Assembly (NCBI GenBank): GCA_002179805.1
Contig: NAVB01001886.1
Coordinates: forward strand, 1-10,856
Direction: 5' to 3'
DNA from: Acanthamoeba lenticulata
Lineage: Eukaryota; Discosea; Longamoebia; Acanthamoebidae
Length of the DNA stretch: 10,856 nucleotides
In this document: positions 1 through 7,442 of the stretch, one piece after another
Layout of the letters: the number at the start of each line of letters is the position of its first letter
Position numbering within the stretch: the stretch's first letter is position 1
Position numbers and translations under genes: made by a program
The notes under the pieces: generated by a model
What the model saw: the letters and a program-made list of their open reading frames with translations, nothing else
The model's database searches: none
Told to the model about the DNA's origin: nothing

Positions 1-64
1 GAATAACATCAAAATAAAATAAAATAAAATATTATTTTTTAATCATTTATAAATAAAAATGCAG

Positions 65-2086
65 GGCGACATGGCGCGAGTGTCCTATTATGTGGACCTG
101 GCGGCCTCGATTTGCCGCGAGGTGGGCGCCTACAACTCGGACACCTACACCAAGTGCCTGCTCGGGGTGGTGCTCGACCCCATGCGCTCGTTCCACGAGA
201 AGGAGGTCGCCGTGACCGAATTCCACCAAAAGGCACTTTCGGCTTTCTCGTTACTTTTATTTAATTTTTATTTATTATTATTATTAATATTGTTGAGCTG
301 ACGCGTTGCATCCACAGGCCGAGTCGTATCCGTACTTTGAGCAGGACCGGCTGCACATCCTGGCCGCGGTGCCTTCGTGCCTGGGCGGCGTCAAAGGTCC
401 CGCCAAGATCCATTGCCTCCTCCTCAGCCGCCTTGCTGGAAGGTACATCTTATTTTATTTTTTCACTTTTTAGGACTTTACACAATTAAAGAAACAAATA
501 TTCTAAAAGATTTAAAAATATTTTTAAAAATAAAATAAAAATAGGTGCTTGGGGGCTTGCCTGGTGCTGCTGGCCGAGTTCGAGAACCAGAAGGCCCGCG
601 CGGGCGTCGAAGAGCTCAAGCTCTGGGAGCGCGAGATCGAGCGGTGCCGGTGGCTCCTCGTTGAGGAGTCGCGCTACCCCGTGCCGCCCTACGTCGACTC
701 TCGCCGCCAGCACATGTTCCTCTCCAGCCTTTGCAAGCTCGAGGAGACCCTCAACAAGCCCGGTACGTCGTCATTTCATCATCTTCATGCTGGCCAGTCT
801 CCATATCCTCTTCTACTTCTTCTTTCAAGAACGTGCTACATTTTTGCTGACGTCATCTTTCTATTTTATTTTATTTAACGTTTACTTTCCTTTCATTTTA
901 TTCTACATTTTTCAGAATTGATGGGAAAAGCGTTTGGGGAGACTGCCGTGGCCTACCACATGGTCCTCCGTGCCAAGTATGCGATGCTTTTGGCCAAGGT
1001 CCGTCCTTCCAACATTTTATTTGATTTTTATTTTTCGTAAAATGTTGACTTAGGTCGTAATCAGGAGAAGGAGGCCCTGGACTGGACTCTGCGCTTCGTG
1101 GACGTGCTGCAGACGATCAACATCCGGTTGATGAGTCCCGGCATGATCCCCATCGTCCAGATGCTGCTCGACATCGCCCTCCAGCTCCAAAGGCCCGACC
1201 TCGTCCTCTTATTCTTTGGTATGCCCGTTTCTGTCCATTATCTTTTATTTCAACAAATACAATTTCATTTTTATTTCATGATAATATAATAATTGAATTT
1301 ATTTATTTATTTATTTCAGAGGTGGCCGAGGCGTGGATCAAGATGTACCCGTTTGCGCAGAGCATCGCACGGGCCTACACTCAGCTGGCCCGCCGCGACA
1401 TGGCCGCCTGGCCGGCCACTTCGTCATCAGCGTCATCGTCATCGTCTTCTCCCTCATCTTCTGCTTCGATCTCTTCGTCTTCGTCTTTGCCTCCATCTGG
1501 GTTGTCTTCTTCTTCCTCCTCTTCTTCATCGTCCGTCGAGCCCCGGCGGCCAAGAGGCGGCCGTGACACGCGGGCGCTGGAGGTCGAGCAGGAGCGCCGC
1601 CGCCAGGAAATGCGCCTTCTCCACCAGCACCAGCAGCAGCAACAACAACATCAACATCAGCTTCAACAACAACAACAACAATATGTTCAACATCAACATC
1701 AGCCCCAACAACCTCAACAACACCATCTTCAACAACAGCAACAATTTTATCCGCAACAGCAACAAGAACAGCAGCAATATGGGCTTCAGCGAGATCCGGC
1801 GCCGCCTCGACCTCAACCGGCCCCCTCTCCGCCGGCGCCGTGGCCCCATCAGCAGGCCCATTACCAACTTCCTCATCATCCACAACTCCAGCCTCAACAA
1901 CACCACCTGCCACAACAAATTTATCAGCCACCACAACCACTACAACCACCACCATCACCACAACAGCAGGCACAGCCAATGCAGGGGGAGGTATTAGCAG
2001 GTGAAGAAGTTGGTGATGATGATGTGGATCGCCTGCTCGCCAACGTGCTTGATGAGGCAGCAGCCTTCATGTGGTCTCCACCATGA
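65..2086 (+). CDS. Putative transcription-regulator-like protein, 5' partial (helical region, Ser-rich, Gln-rich, acidic C-terminus)
   Basis: I do not recognise this family. Six exons join in frame: 65-232, 318-442, 545-762, 916-998, 1065-1218 and 1320-2086, giving 504 visible residues and a TGA stop. Bases 1-64 look like the end of an AT-rich intron (acceptor TGCAG at 60-64), so the N-terminus lies outside; an ATG at 59 in the same frame makes a true start there possible but less likely. Visible residues 1-283 are soluble, helix-rich and Leu/Ala/Glu-rich without catalytic motifs. Residues 284-321 are almost all Ser, about 349-470 are Gln/His/Pro-rich, and the end (about 480-501) is acidic and hydrophobic, containing DDDVDRLLANVLDEAAAF. 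Gln-rich plus acidic-hydrophobic segments resemble activation domains, so a transcription factor or co-regulator is my inference; a zinc-cluster DNA-binding domain in the missing N-terminus is possible but unseen. Exon structure is well supported, function weakly. Confidence 0.72.
233..317 (+). other. GC-AG intron in gene 1
   Basis: This 85-base intron is the only one of the 31 inferred that lacks a GT donor. The exon ends in AAG at 230-232 and the intron begins GCACTT; it ends TCCACAG at 311-317. Both flanks are phase 0, joining ...EFHQK to AESYPYFEQ. No GT nearby restores the frame without losing well-formed coding sequence. GC-AG introns are a known minor class of the ordinary spliceosome. 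Confidence 0.6.
1623..1975 (+). repeat. CAA/CAG trinucleotide-rich tract encoding polyglutamine
   Basis: A stretch dominated by CAA, CAG and CAT codons, with runs such as CAACAACAACAACAACAA near 1664-1681. It encodes the Gln/His/Pro-rich part of gene 1. CAA predominates over CAG, unlike the strongly GC-ending codons of the rest of the gene, which suggests slippage-driven expansion rather than ordinary codon selection. It reads open in the other plus frames as Asn-rich or Thr-rich protein and on minus as Val-rich or Leu-rich protein, which are shadows. Confidence 0.85.
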
Positions 2087-2332
2087 ATGTTTTTGTAAAA
2101 GGCAGAGCTCTACTTTGTTTTGTTGTGTATTTTGTATTTTGCAGTGCATCAAGAAGAGGAAGAAGAAGGGTGAAGAAGGATTGCCTGCTCATTTCCATCT
2201 GCTTGATGTAGAGGCCTGAATTTTCAAAAAATGGTCCTCAAAAGAACGAAATTTGGTGCCGAAAAGGAGTTTTATTTCTTTTTATATTTTATTCATTTGT
2301 TGTGCGCCCCAAAAAGCCAACACCAAGCACAG
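2087..2332 (+). promoter_or_regulatory. Intergenic stretch: 3' end of gene 1 and promoter/5' leader of gene 2
   Basis: This 246-base gap holds the gene 1 3' end, with TGTAAA at 2094-2099 eight bases after the stop, and a T/A-rich stretch at about 2268-2300 (TTTTTATATTTTATT) some 35-60 bases before the nucleoside hydrolase ATG that could act as a TATA-like element. No other gene is supported. A GTAAAA...TTTGCAG pair at 2095-2144 could be a short intron in the 3' untranslated region, but nothing coding depends on it. Confidence 0.4.
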
Positions 2333-4112
2333 ATGTCGTCTTCACTGCCGGAGGTGCCGCTGCAGACCAAGGAGGAAGCCGCGCCCGAGACCACGCCCGC
2401 CCCCGCTAGCGCCGCATCTGCATATGTGGAGCGCGTGATTATCGACACCGATCCGGGCATCGATGACTCCATGGCCCTCTTCCTCGCCCTCGCCAGCCCC
2501 CAGCGCCTCCACATCGTACCTCGACTCCTTCTCCTCTTTTTTTCCAGCTTTTGTGCAATTTTTTAAACTATTTTTATTTTCGTTTTTAGTTTTAGTTATT
2601 AATGCGAATACCAACACATAAAAGGAAGGAATCACGATCGTATTTGGGAACCACAGCGACCTGGAGCTGTTGGCCACCAACGCCTGCCGCGTGCTTCACA
2701 TGGCCGGCGACGTCGCCATCCCCGTCTTCAAGGGCGCCAGCGACCCGCTCGTGCGACCCCCCCCCCCGCGTGTGCGTGTGTGCGTGTGGATGTGCTCACC
2801 CGCGTGTGTCGTGCGGCACGACACGACACAACACGCGCGCGCGCGCAGGACATGGCATACCACGGCCACTCGGGGATCGAGGTCCACGGCCAGGACGGCA
2901 TCGGCCACCTCTACCTCCCGACGCCGCCCAACACGCACCTCATCCGGCGCGACAAGTCGGCGGCCGAGTTCATCGTGGAGACCTGCAAGGCGCGCCCGGG
3001 CGAGGTCACGCTCGTCACCCTCGGGCCGCTGACCAACGTCGCGCTCGCGCTCCGCCTGTGCCCCGACCTGCCGCGCTACGTCAAGCGCATCGGTACTTGT
3101 GCCCAAGTCTGCCCCTGCGTGCGTGCGTGCGTGTGTGTGGCTCACGCGTGTCGTGTCGTGTCGTGCGGCGCGGCGCGCAGTGTCGATGGGCGGCGTGCTG
3201 AACGAGAGGGGCAACAAGACGCCCATGGCCGAGGCCAATTACCACAAGTGCGCGCGTGTGTGCGCGTGTGTGTGCGGTGAAGGAGGGAGACAAACACTCA
3301 CGCACCGCACGCGCACACGCGTGAACGCAGTGACGCCAAGGCGGCCAAGCTGGTGCTCAACGCCGGGTTCGAGTTCACGATGGCGCCGCTCAACGTGACG
3401 CGCCAGATCCACATGAACAGCGAGTTCCGGTCGGCCCTCTGCAGCCTCGGCGCCGTCGGTCCTCTCCCGCCTTTCCCCTCAACGCACACACACGCGCACA
3501 CACACGCGCACATGCACACGCGCGGGCGGGCGGGCACTCACGCACGCGTGTGGCAACGACACCAACAGGCGAGTTTTGCAGCAACGCCCTCAAGCACTAC
3601 GTGGGCATCCTCGCCCACTGGGGCAACGACCCCGAGACCATCCCCGTGCGTCATTTAATTTCGATTTTTGATTATGTTTATTTCAACAATAATATTATAT
3701 GAATAAGAATGGCTAAAATATATAAATATATACGTATTCTTGTGGCGATGGGGGCGTGAAGATGCACGACTCGACGGCGGTGATGGCGGTGGTCAACCCG
3801 GACGTGTTCACCAAGGCAGTCAATCTCTACGTTGATATCGAGGCCGAGGGCGAGCGCACGACTGGCATGTGCATCCCTGGTACGTCATGTCTCCTTCAAC
3901 AACAACAACAACAAACCCACATCAATTTTGTTGGCCTCATGGATGAATGAATCTTTCCAGACTGGAGGGGCCACTTCAGGAAGGAGCCACAGTATCACAA
4001 GAAGACCAAGGTCCTGCTTGAAGTTGATGCACCGGCCTTTAAGCGCTTCTACCTCGAGCGCCTGGCCACCTACCTCGCTGCTGGAGCTTCTGAAACGACC
4101 TCCACTTCATAA
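2333..4112 (+). CDS. Inosine/uridine-preferring nucleoside hydrolase
   Basis: Hydrolyses the N-glycosidic bond of ribonucleosides to free base and ribose, a purine/pyrimidine salvage step, normally in the cytosol. Eight exons join in frame: 2333-2515, 2625-2750, 2849-3092, 3181-3247, 3331-3458, 3569-3645, 3762-3879 and 3961-4112 (TAA), giving 364 residues against roughly 310-330 for the family; the excess is an Ala/Pro/Glu-rich N-terminus (1-31). The calcium/ribose motif DTDPGIDD lies at 38-45, followed by EGITIVFGN. GGVLNERGN at 188-196 and the AEAN motif (E202, N204) match the ribose-contacting GGA..GN..P.AEFN region. MHDSTAV at 276-282 supplies the conserved C-terminal His-Asp pair. All expected active-site Asp, Glu, Asn and His positions are present, so it should be active; base preference cannot be told. 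A second in-frame ATG at 2231 would add 34 residues. Four of its seven introns are GT/CG-rich. Confidence 0.93.
2751..3568 (+). repeat. Four GC-rich introns with GTGTGCG and CTCACGC..CGTG sequence in gene 2
   Basis: Introns 2751-2848, 3093-3180, 3248-3330 and 3459-3568 are made largely of alternating purine-pyrimidine runs (GTGTGCGTGTG or CACACGCGCACA). Each also contains a CTCAC core (2795, 3141, 3297, 3537) followed within a few bases by CGCGTG- or CGCACG-type sequence. CTCAC fits a yUnAy branch-point consensus and lies about 28-54 bases before the acceptor. The first, third and last introns of the same gene are instead A/T-rich or mixed. Confidence 0.65.
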
Positions 4113-4412
4113 GCACGTTTTTTTTGTGCTCAGGTGGCGAAAGCACACCACTTGTGGAGAAAGCACATCTTACAATAAAATCAACTCCAGACAACAAATA
4201 ATAACTTTCCACCAGGTGGTTGGAAATAAATGGAAGGCAATAAAAGGTGAAAAGGAAGAAAAAAAAATGCATTTAGTGATTATCATCATGGCTGATGTGC
4301 CATTGTGTAAAAACTGATATCACAGGCTTGTGATTGTAGTGTAAACAACTTTGTTGTCATAGACTTTTCATAGTTTACAAAACTCTATTTTGTTTTTGGT
4401 ATGGCCCCATGG
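4113..4412. other. Convergent 3' region between gene 2 and gene 3
   Basis: About 300 bases between two stop codons facing each other. On plus there are AATAAA at 4173-4178, another AATAAA near 4238, and TGTAAA at 4306-4311 and 4340-4345. On minus, reading toward lower coordinates, TGTAAA lies at 4379-4374, about 35 bases after the gene 3 stop. These are candidate polyadenylation signals for the two transcripts, whose ends may overlap. No coding sequence is supported. Confidence 0.45.
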
Positions 4413-5117
4413 TTACCAAGAGTCGGGCTGGCAGCAGCAGTTGTTGTCGCCGTTGTAGTGGTCGAGGTTGGACATGAAGCCCAACTGGAAGACGTCGGCC
4501 TCCCACGCGTTCTGGATCTTGCAGTTGAAGCGCGACTCGTCGACGAAGCCGCGGCAGTAGCCGCCGTCGTTGGGGATGATGGCCGTGCGGTTGTACTTGA
4601 GGCGGACGTAGTCGCCCGGGTAGATGTTGTCCAGGCCGGCGGTGATACCGCCTCCGAACTTCTCCAGCTGGAACCAGTCCCACTGCCTGAGCGGGTTGTT
4701 GCCGACGACAAAGTTGCAGTGGACGTCGCCGTCCTGGGCCGGCAGGCCGCCGACGCCCGACGCGTTCTTGGGGAAGCACAGCTTCTTGCCGTCGTACGGG
4801 CTCAGCTGGCCGGGGACCGAGCGAGGACGCACCCAGCAGTTCTTCTGGATGTCCTTGTTGAGGTTGGACACGATGTTGAACAGCTGCAGGTTCGTCCGGT
4901 TGGAGGGCATGCACGACATCGGGCACTTGGCCGGGTAGAGCAGGCTCGGGTCGCAGTCGTAGTAGCAGTAGGCCGACGTGTTCATGTTGTAGAGGGTGAA
5001 GCCGTCCACCTGGTACTTGAGCGGCATGTCGTAGCCGGAGATGTAGGCCGCGCTCGGGCTGGCCATCATCGCCACCAGAAGGGCCACCAGGCAGCAAGCA
5101 AATACCGCAGCCTTCAT
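4413..5117 (-). CDS. Secreted cysteine-rich glycoprotein of unknown function, intronless
   Basis: I do not recognise this protein. A single exon gives 234 residues. The start at 5117 is chosen because it opens a textbook signal peptide: MKAA, then a hydrophobic core of Val/Ala/Leu/Cys, then SPSAA with probable cleavage after Ala24. In-frame sequence continues upstream to 5168 but has no ATG there. The mature chain has twelve cysteines, an even number, including a CX3C-type pair near the start (YCYYDC), CPMSC, and a terminal CCC cluster before QPDSW. N-glycosylation sequons are visible at NTS, NRT, NAS and a second NRT. There is no membrane segment or GPI-like tail after the signal, so it should be released or kept in vesicles or the surface coat. 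It is rich in Asn, Asp, Gly and aromatic residues. It is the only intronless gene here and has a TATA-like box, which fits strong or stage-specific expression. Function cannot be assigned. Confidence 0.83.
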   Translation of the reverse strand: MKAAVFACCLVALLVAMMASPSAAYISGYDMPLKYQVDGFTLYNMNTSAYCYYDCDPSLLYPAKCPMSCMPSNRTNLQLFNIVSNLNKDIQKNCWVRPRSVPGQLSPYDGKKLCFPKNASGVGGLPAQDGDVHCNFVVGNNPLRQWDWFQLEKFGGGITAGLDNIYPGDYVRLKYNRTAIIPNDGGYCRGFVDESRFNCKIQNAWEADVFQLGFMSNLDHYNGDNNCCCQPDSW

Positions 5118-5204
5118 CTTCTTGTAGTAGTTGGTGGTAGTGTTATACAAAGGTTGTTGTTGGTACAAGTTGTGTTGAGCTGAAGGAACAAGGCCTTAGG
5201 AGGG

Positions 5205-5212
5205 CTTTTATG
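5205..5212 (-). promoter_or_regulatory. TATA-like box of gene 3
   Basis: The minus strand reads CATAAAAG at 5212-5205, about 90 bases upstream of the gene 3 ATG. Start-like sequence TTCAGCTCAAC follows about 25-30 bases downstream, giving a predicted 5' leader of some 60 bases rich in AAC. It is the clearest core-promoter element in the window. Confidence 0.55.
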
Positions 5213-5636
5213 GCCAGGGAGCGGCGTATCCGAGGCAGAGACAAGTCAACGGTGGGTCTCATAGGCTGCGTGCTTTAACGTCCCGGTCGGCTCCGGACGA
5301 CGGTCGCAGAGACCGGCGGTCGTGGGGAAGAGGTCATTGGTGGAAAGCAGCAAAAACTGAACCTTTTCAGGCTTTTTACCGGAGAACCAAAGAAAGGTGG
5401 CATGAATTAATTTCCTCATGCAGGCGATTGGTGCAAACTATGGTCGCACCACAATGTTCCATCCGGTCACGGGCGCAGCGCTACAGAAGAATTGGATCCA
5501 CCTCCCAAGAGGGGATTGGTGCTTCGTAAGCTTGGATGAAGAACACAACACTTTTGATTGGAGGCTAATTGCAGCTTTTGATCCCGCGTTCTGGGGTGGA
5601 CACAGGTTGACCACCAACAAGTTCTCCGAGGACTTC
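5213..5636 (-). promoter_or_regulatory. Gap between gene 4 stop and gene 3 core promoter
   Basis: About 420 bases hold the 3' end of gene 4 transcripts and the upstream control region of gene 3. Visible items are a CCAAT box on minus at 5340-5336, a perfect short inverted repeat CGGTC-GCAGA-GACCG at 5301-5315, and a second one, CTGAA-CCTT-TTCAG at 5357-5370, flanked by A5 and T5. An open plus-strand frame runs from 5418 toward 5942, but it continues antisense through the gene 4 tail and has no supporting features, so no gene is called here. Confidence 0.4.
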
Positions 5637-7442
5637 TTACTGGGTGGGCCTTCTCCGAACGGGAGCTGCCGTTGTTGTCTGCCGAGACCGTTGCTGCTGT
5701 TGTTTTTGGTGCAGCCGCCTGTGTTCCTCTTCTTCGTTCGGCGTGTCCAGGAGGTCGTCCTCGTCTTCGCGTTCACTGATATCGTCGTCGCTTTCACTGT
5801 CGCTGTCGCTTTCGCTTTCACTGCTGTCGCTTTCGCTGCTTTCGCTTTCGCTGCTTTCGCTTTCGCTCTCCGGCTGCTTGCCGGTGTCGTCTCCGGAGGC
5901 CGCTTCCGGAGGCGGATCGACAACGGCCCGCAGGGCGCGTAGCTCGTCGTCCGTCAAGTGGCGCCACTTGCCCACCTGAGTGGTCCAACAGCATCACCAT
6001 CATCATGAAGAAGGCGTTCGTGGTCAAGATCACATGATGCATCCACTTTTTCCAAAGCACAGAAGACACAAAAAAAAGTCTTTTTCGGATGAAAAGTCGT
6101 GTGTGAAATGCGAGAATGAAAATAAAATAAGAACAAATAAAACAAAATACGCTTATCACAGCTTGTAGACGATCACGTTTGCATCCGACACGCAAGACAC
6201 ACGATGGCACGACACGACACACAACCAGGGGAGGGGGAACCTCGAGGTTGCCCAGGCTGAGCGGCCCGATGCTGACGCGCGTGATGGCGCGCGGGACGCC
6301 GTTGCCGATGGCCGCGAACATGCGCCGAATCTGGTGGTACTTGCCCTCGTACAGCGTCACCCTACGCGTGTGTGCGTGTGTGTGCGGTACGCGCGTGTGT
6401 CGTGCGGTCAACACCACAACACACGACACGATGGCACGACGCGACACGAACGTACTTGGCGAGGCTGTTGACCGGGTCGAGGATCTCGAGGTCGGCCGGG
6501 CGGCAGGGCTTCTTCTCGCCGTGGAGAAGGAGCGTGCCGGCCTTGAAGAGGGCGGGCTCGTCGCCCGACATCGGCCGCCAGGTCTTGACCAGGTAGGTCT
6601 TGCCCAGTCTCTTCTTGGCCTTTCTGTTGGGCGACACCACTTGGTGCTGCAGTTGCCCTGCACAAAATGATATAGAATTCCAACAATTCAACATAAAAAG
6701 CACAAGAATTCCTGAAGTTCTTGGGGAAAAGGAAACAACAAACCGTCTTGGGTGAGGAAGACGAGGCCGGTGACCCATCGGTCGAGTCGGCCGCAGATGT
6801 TGAGGAGCGGACGTCGTTTGTAAAAGTCAGGCTGCATGTGCACACACGCGCGCGTGTGAGACCATGTGCGCGCGTGCGTGTGCGTGCGCGTGTGCGGCGG
6901 AAAAGGAGGACACGCACGGGGAGGAGGTCGTAGACGGTCTTGTGCTCGCCCTGCTCGCGCGTGCACACAAAGCCCGACGGCTTGTGCAGCAATATGTGCA
7001 ATCTGCCACGCACACACGCACGCGCCCGCGCTCACGACGTGTGGACGTCAACGTGTGCGTGTGTGCATGTGCGTGTGTACGTACGGCTTGGGGTCGAGAA
7101 TGGGCTCGTCGTTGATGGTGATGCCAGCGCCATCTTGAGGCACGTGAAGGGCGGCCGAAGTGACGAGCTCGCCGCCAAAGGACACCCGATTCTTCCGCAA
7201 GTAAGGCTGGCATGCGACAACAGACCAACCCAAGAAGGAGATGCCGCGCGCGCATCAAGGTGGAGCGTGAAAACAGGTCGATGAAACCGAGAATCAGATG
7301 CAAATTTAATGCAATTTTAGATTTGTTTTTTGTTTAACGAATTATTGGAAAGGCAAGGAAGGCGCACGAGTGCCGAACGGCGGGAGCAGTAGCCCAGGTT
7401 GGCCAGCAACCGGTCGATGCGCACCGTCTTCCGCCCGCTCAT
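5637..7442 (-). CDS. RsuA/RluB-family RNA pseudouridine synthase with Ser/Glu/Asp-rich tail
   Basis: Isomerises uridine to pseudouridine in RNA; bacterial relatives act on ribosomal RNA. Seven exons join in frame: 7442-7368, 7206-7085, 7002-6918, 6831-6744, 6657-6456, 6361-6241 and 5975-5637 (TAA), giving 343 residues. An S4 RNA-binding domain spans about 8-66 (RIDRLLANLGYCSRRSA, then YLRKNRVSFGGELV). The synthase core follows: LLHKPSGFVCT, HKTVYDLLP, then GRLD at 108-111 with the catalytic Asp111 and TGLVFLTQDG, KTYLVK, and the EGKYHQIRRMF and RVSIGPLSLGNLEVGKWRHLT motifs. Everything needed for catalysis is present. The C-terminal exon adds about 110 residues: a Ser/Glu/Asp block at roughly 267-308, then polyglutamate, a Gln run and a basic Arg-rich end. 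There is no transit peptide before the S4 domain, so a cytosolic, nuclear or nucleolar site is inferred unless an upstream exon exists. The architecture is bacterial-like, possibly of organellar or transferred origin. Confidence 0.92.
5782..5872 (-). repeat. Short tandem repeat encoding the Ser/Glu/Asp block
   Basis: The plus strand shows repeated TCGCTTTCGCT and GCTGCTTTCGCTTTC units; on the coding minus strand these are AGCGAAAGCG-type repeats giving Ser-Glu and Ser-Asp alternation. The regular hexamer and nonamer spacing suggests growth by slippage within the last exon of the pseudouridine synthase. Confidence 0.7.
6195..6455 (-). repeat. GTGTCGTGC/GCACGACAC motifs in two introns of gene 4
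   Basis: On the plus strand GTGTGTCGTGCGG lies near 6393-6405, with CACACGACACGATGGCACGACG at about 6420-6441, inside intron 5 (6455-6362). A second copy, ACACACGATGGCACGACACGACAC, lies at about 6199-6222, inside intron 6 (6240-5976). The shared CACGATGGCACGAC string makes this more than simple low complexity. Related sequence occurs in gene 2 and gene 5 introns. Confidence 0.6.
6832..7084 (-). repeat. Alternating CA/CG-GT introns flanking exon 3 of gene 4
   Basis: Intron 2 (7084-7003) and intron 3 (6917-6832) are nearly wholly alternating purine-pyrimidine sequence: plus-strand GTGTGCGTGTGTGCATGTGCGTGTGTAC around 7053-7080 and GTGCGCGCGTGCGTGTGCGTGCGCGTGTG around 6866-6894. They surround an 85-base exon (7002-6918) carrying the HKPSGFVCT motif. 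Such sequence is unstable in length and can adopt left-handed DNA in vitro. Confidence 0.65.

Noticed and set aside
1338..1979. Minus-strand open frames opposite the Ser/Gln-rich exon of gene 1
   Set aside because: They are Val-rich or Leu-rich antisense readings of CAA/CAG and TCG/TCT repeats, and they stop where the repeats stop.
2095..2144. Possible 50-base intron (GTAAAA...TTTGCAG) after the gene 1 stop
   Set aside because: It lies after a natural stop, and the acidic C-terminus before it looks like a proper end. It could exist in the untranslated region but nothing in the sequence demands it.
2761..2790. GT/CG repeats as a CRISPR-like or functional tandem array
   Set aside because: They are simple alternating repeats inside introns without unit-spacer structure.
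5118..5168. Extension of the secreted protein to 5168
   Set aside because: The upstream start would be TTG, and it would bury the signal peptide 17 residues inside the protein.
4401..5183. Plus-strand open frame of 260 residues opposite the secreted protein gene
   Set aside because: It is Val/Ala/Arg-rich with no recognisable domain and mirrors the GC-ending codons of the minus-strand gene, which has a signal peptide, ordered cysteines and a TATA-like box.
5418..5942. Plus-strand open frame of 174 residues
   Set aside because: Its second half is the antisense of the pseudouridine synthase Ser/Glu repeat. The first half has no domain I recognise and no splice partners, so it is kept as intergenic.
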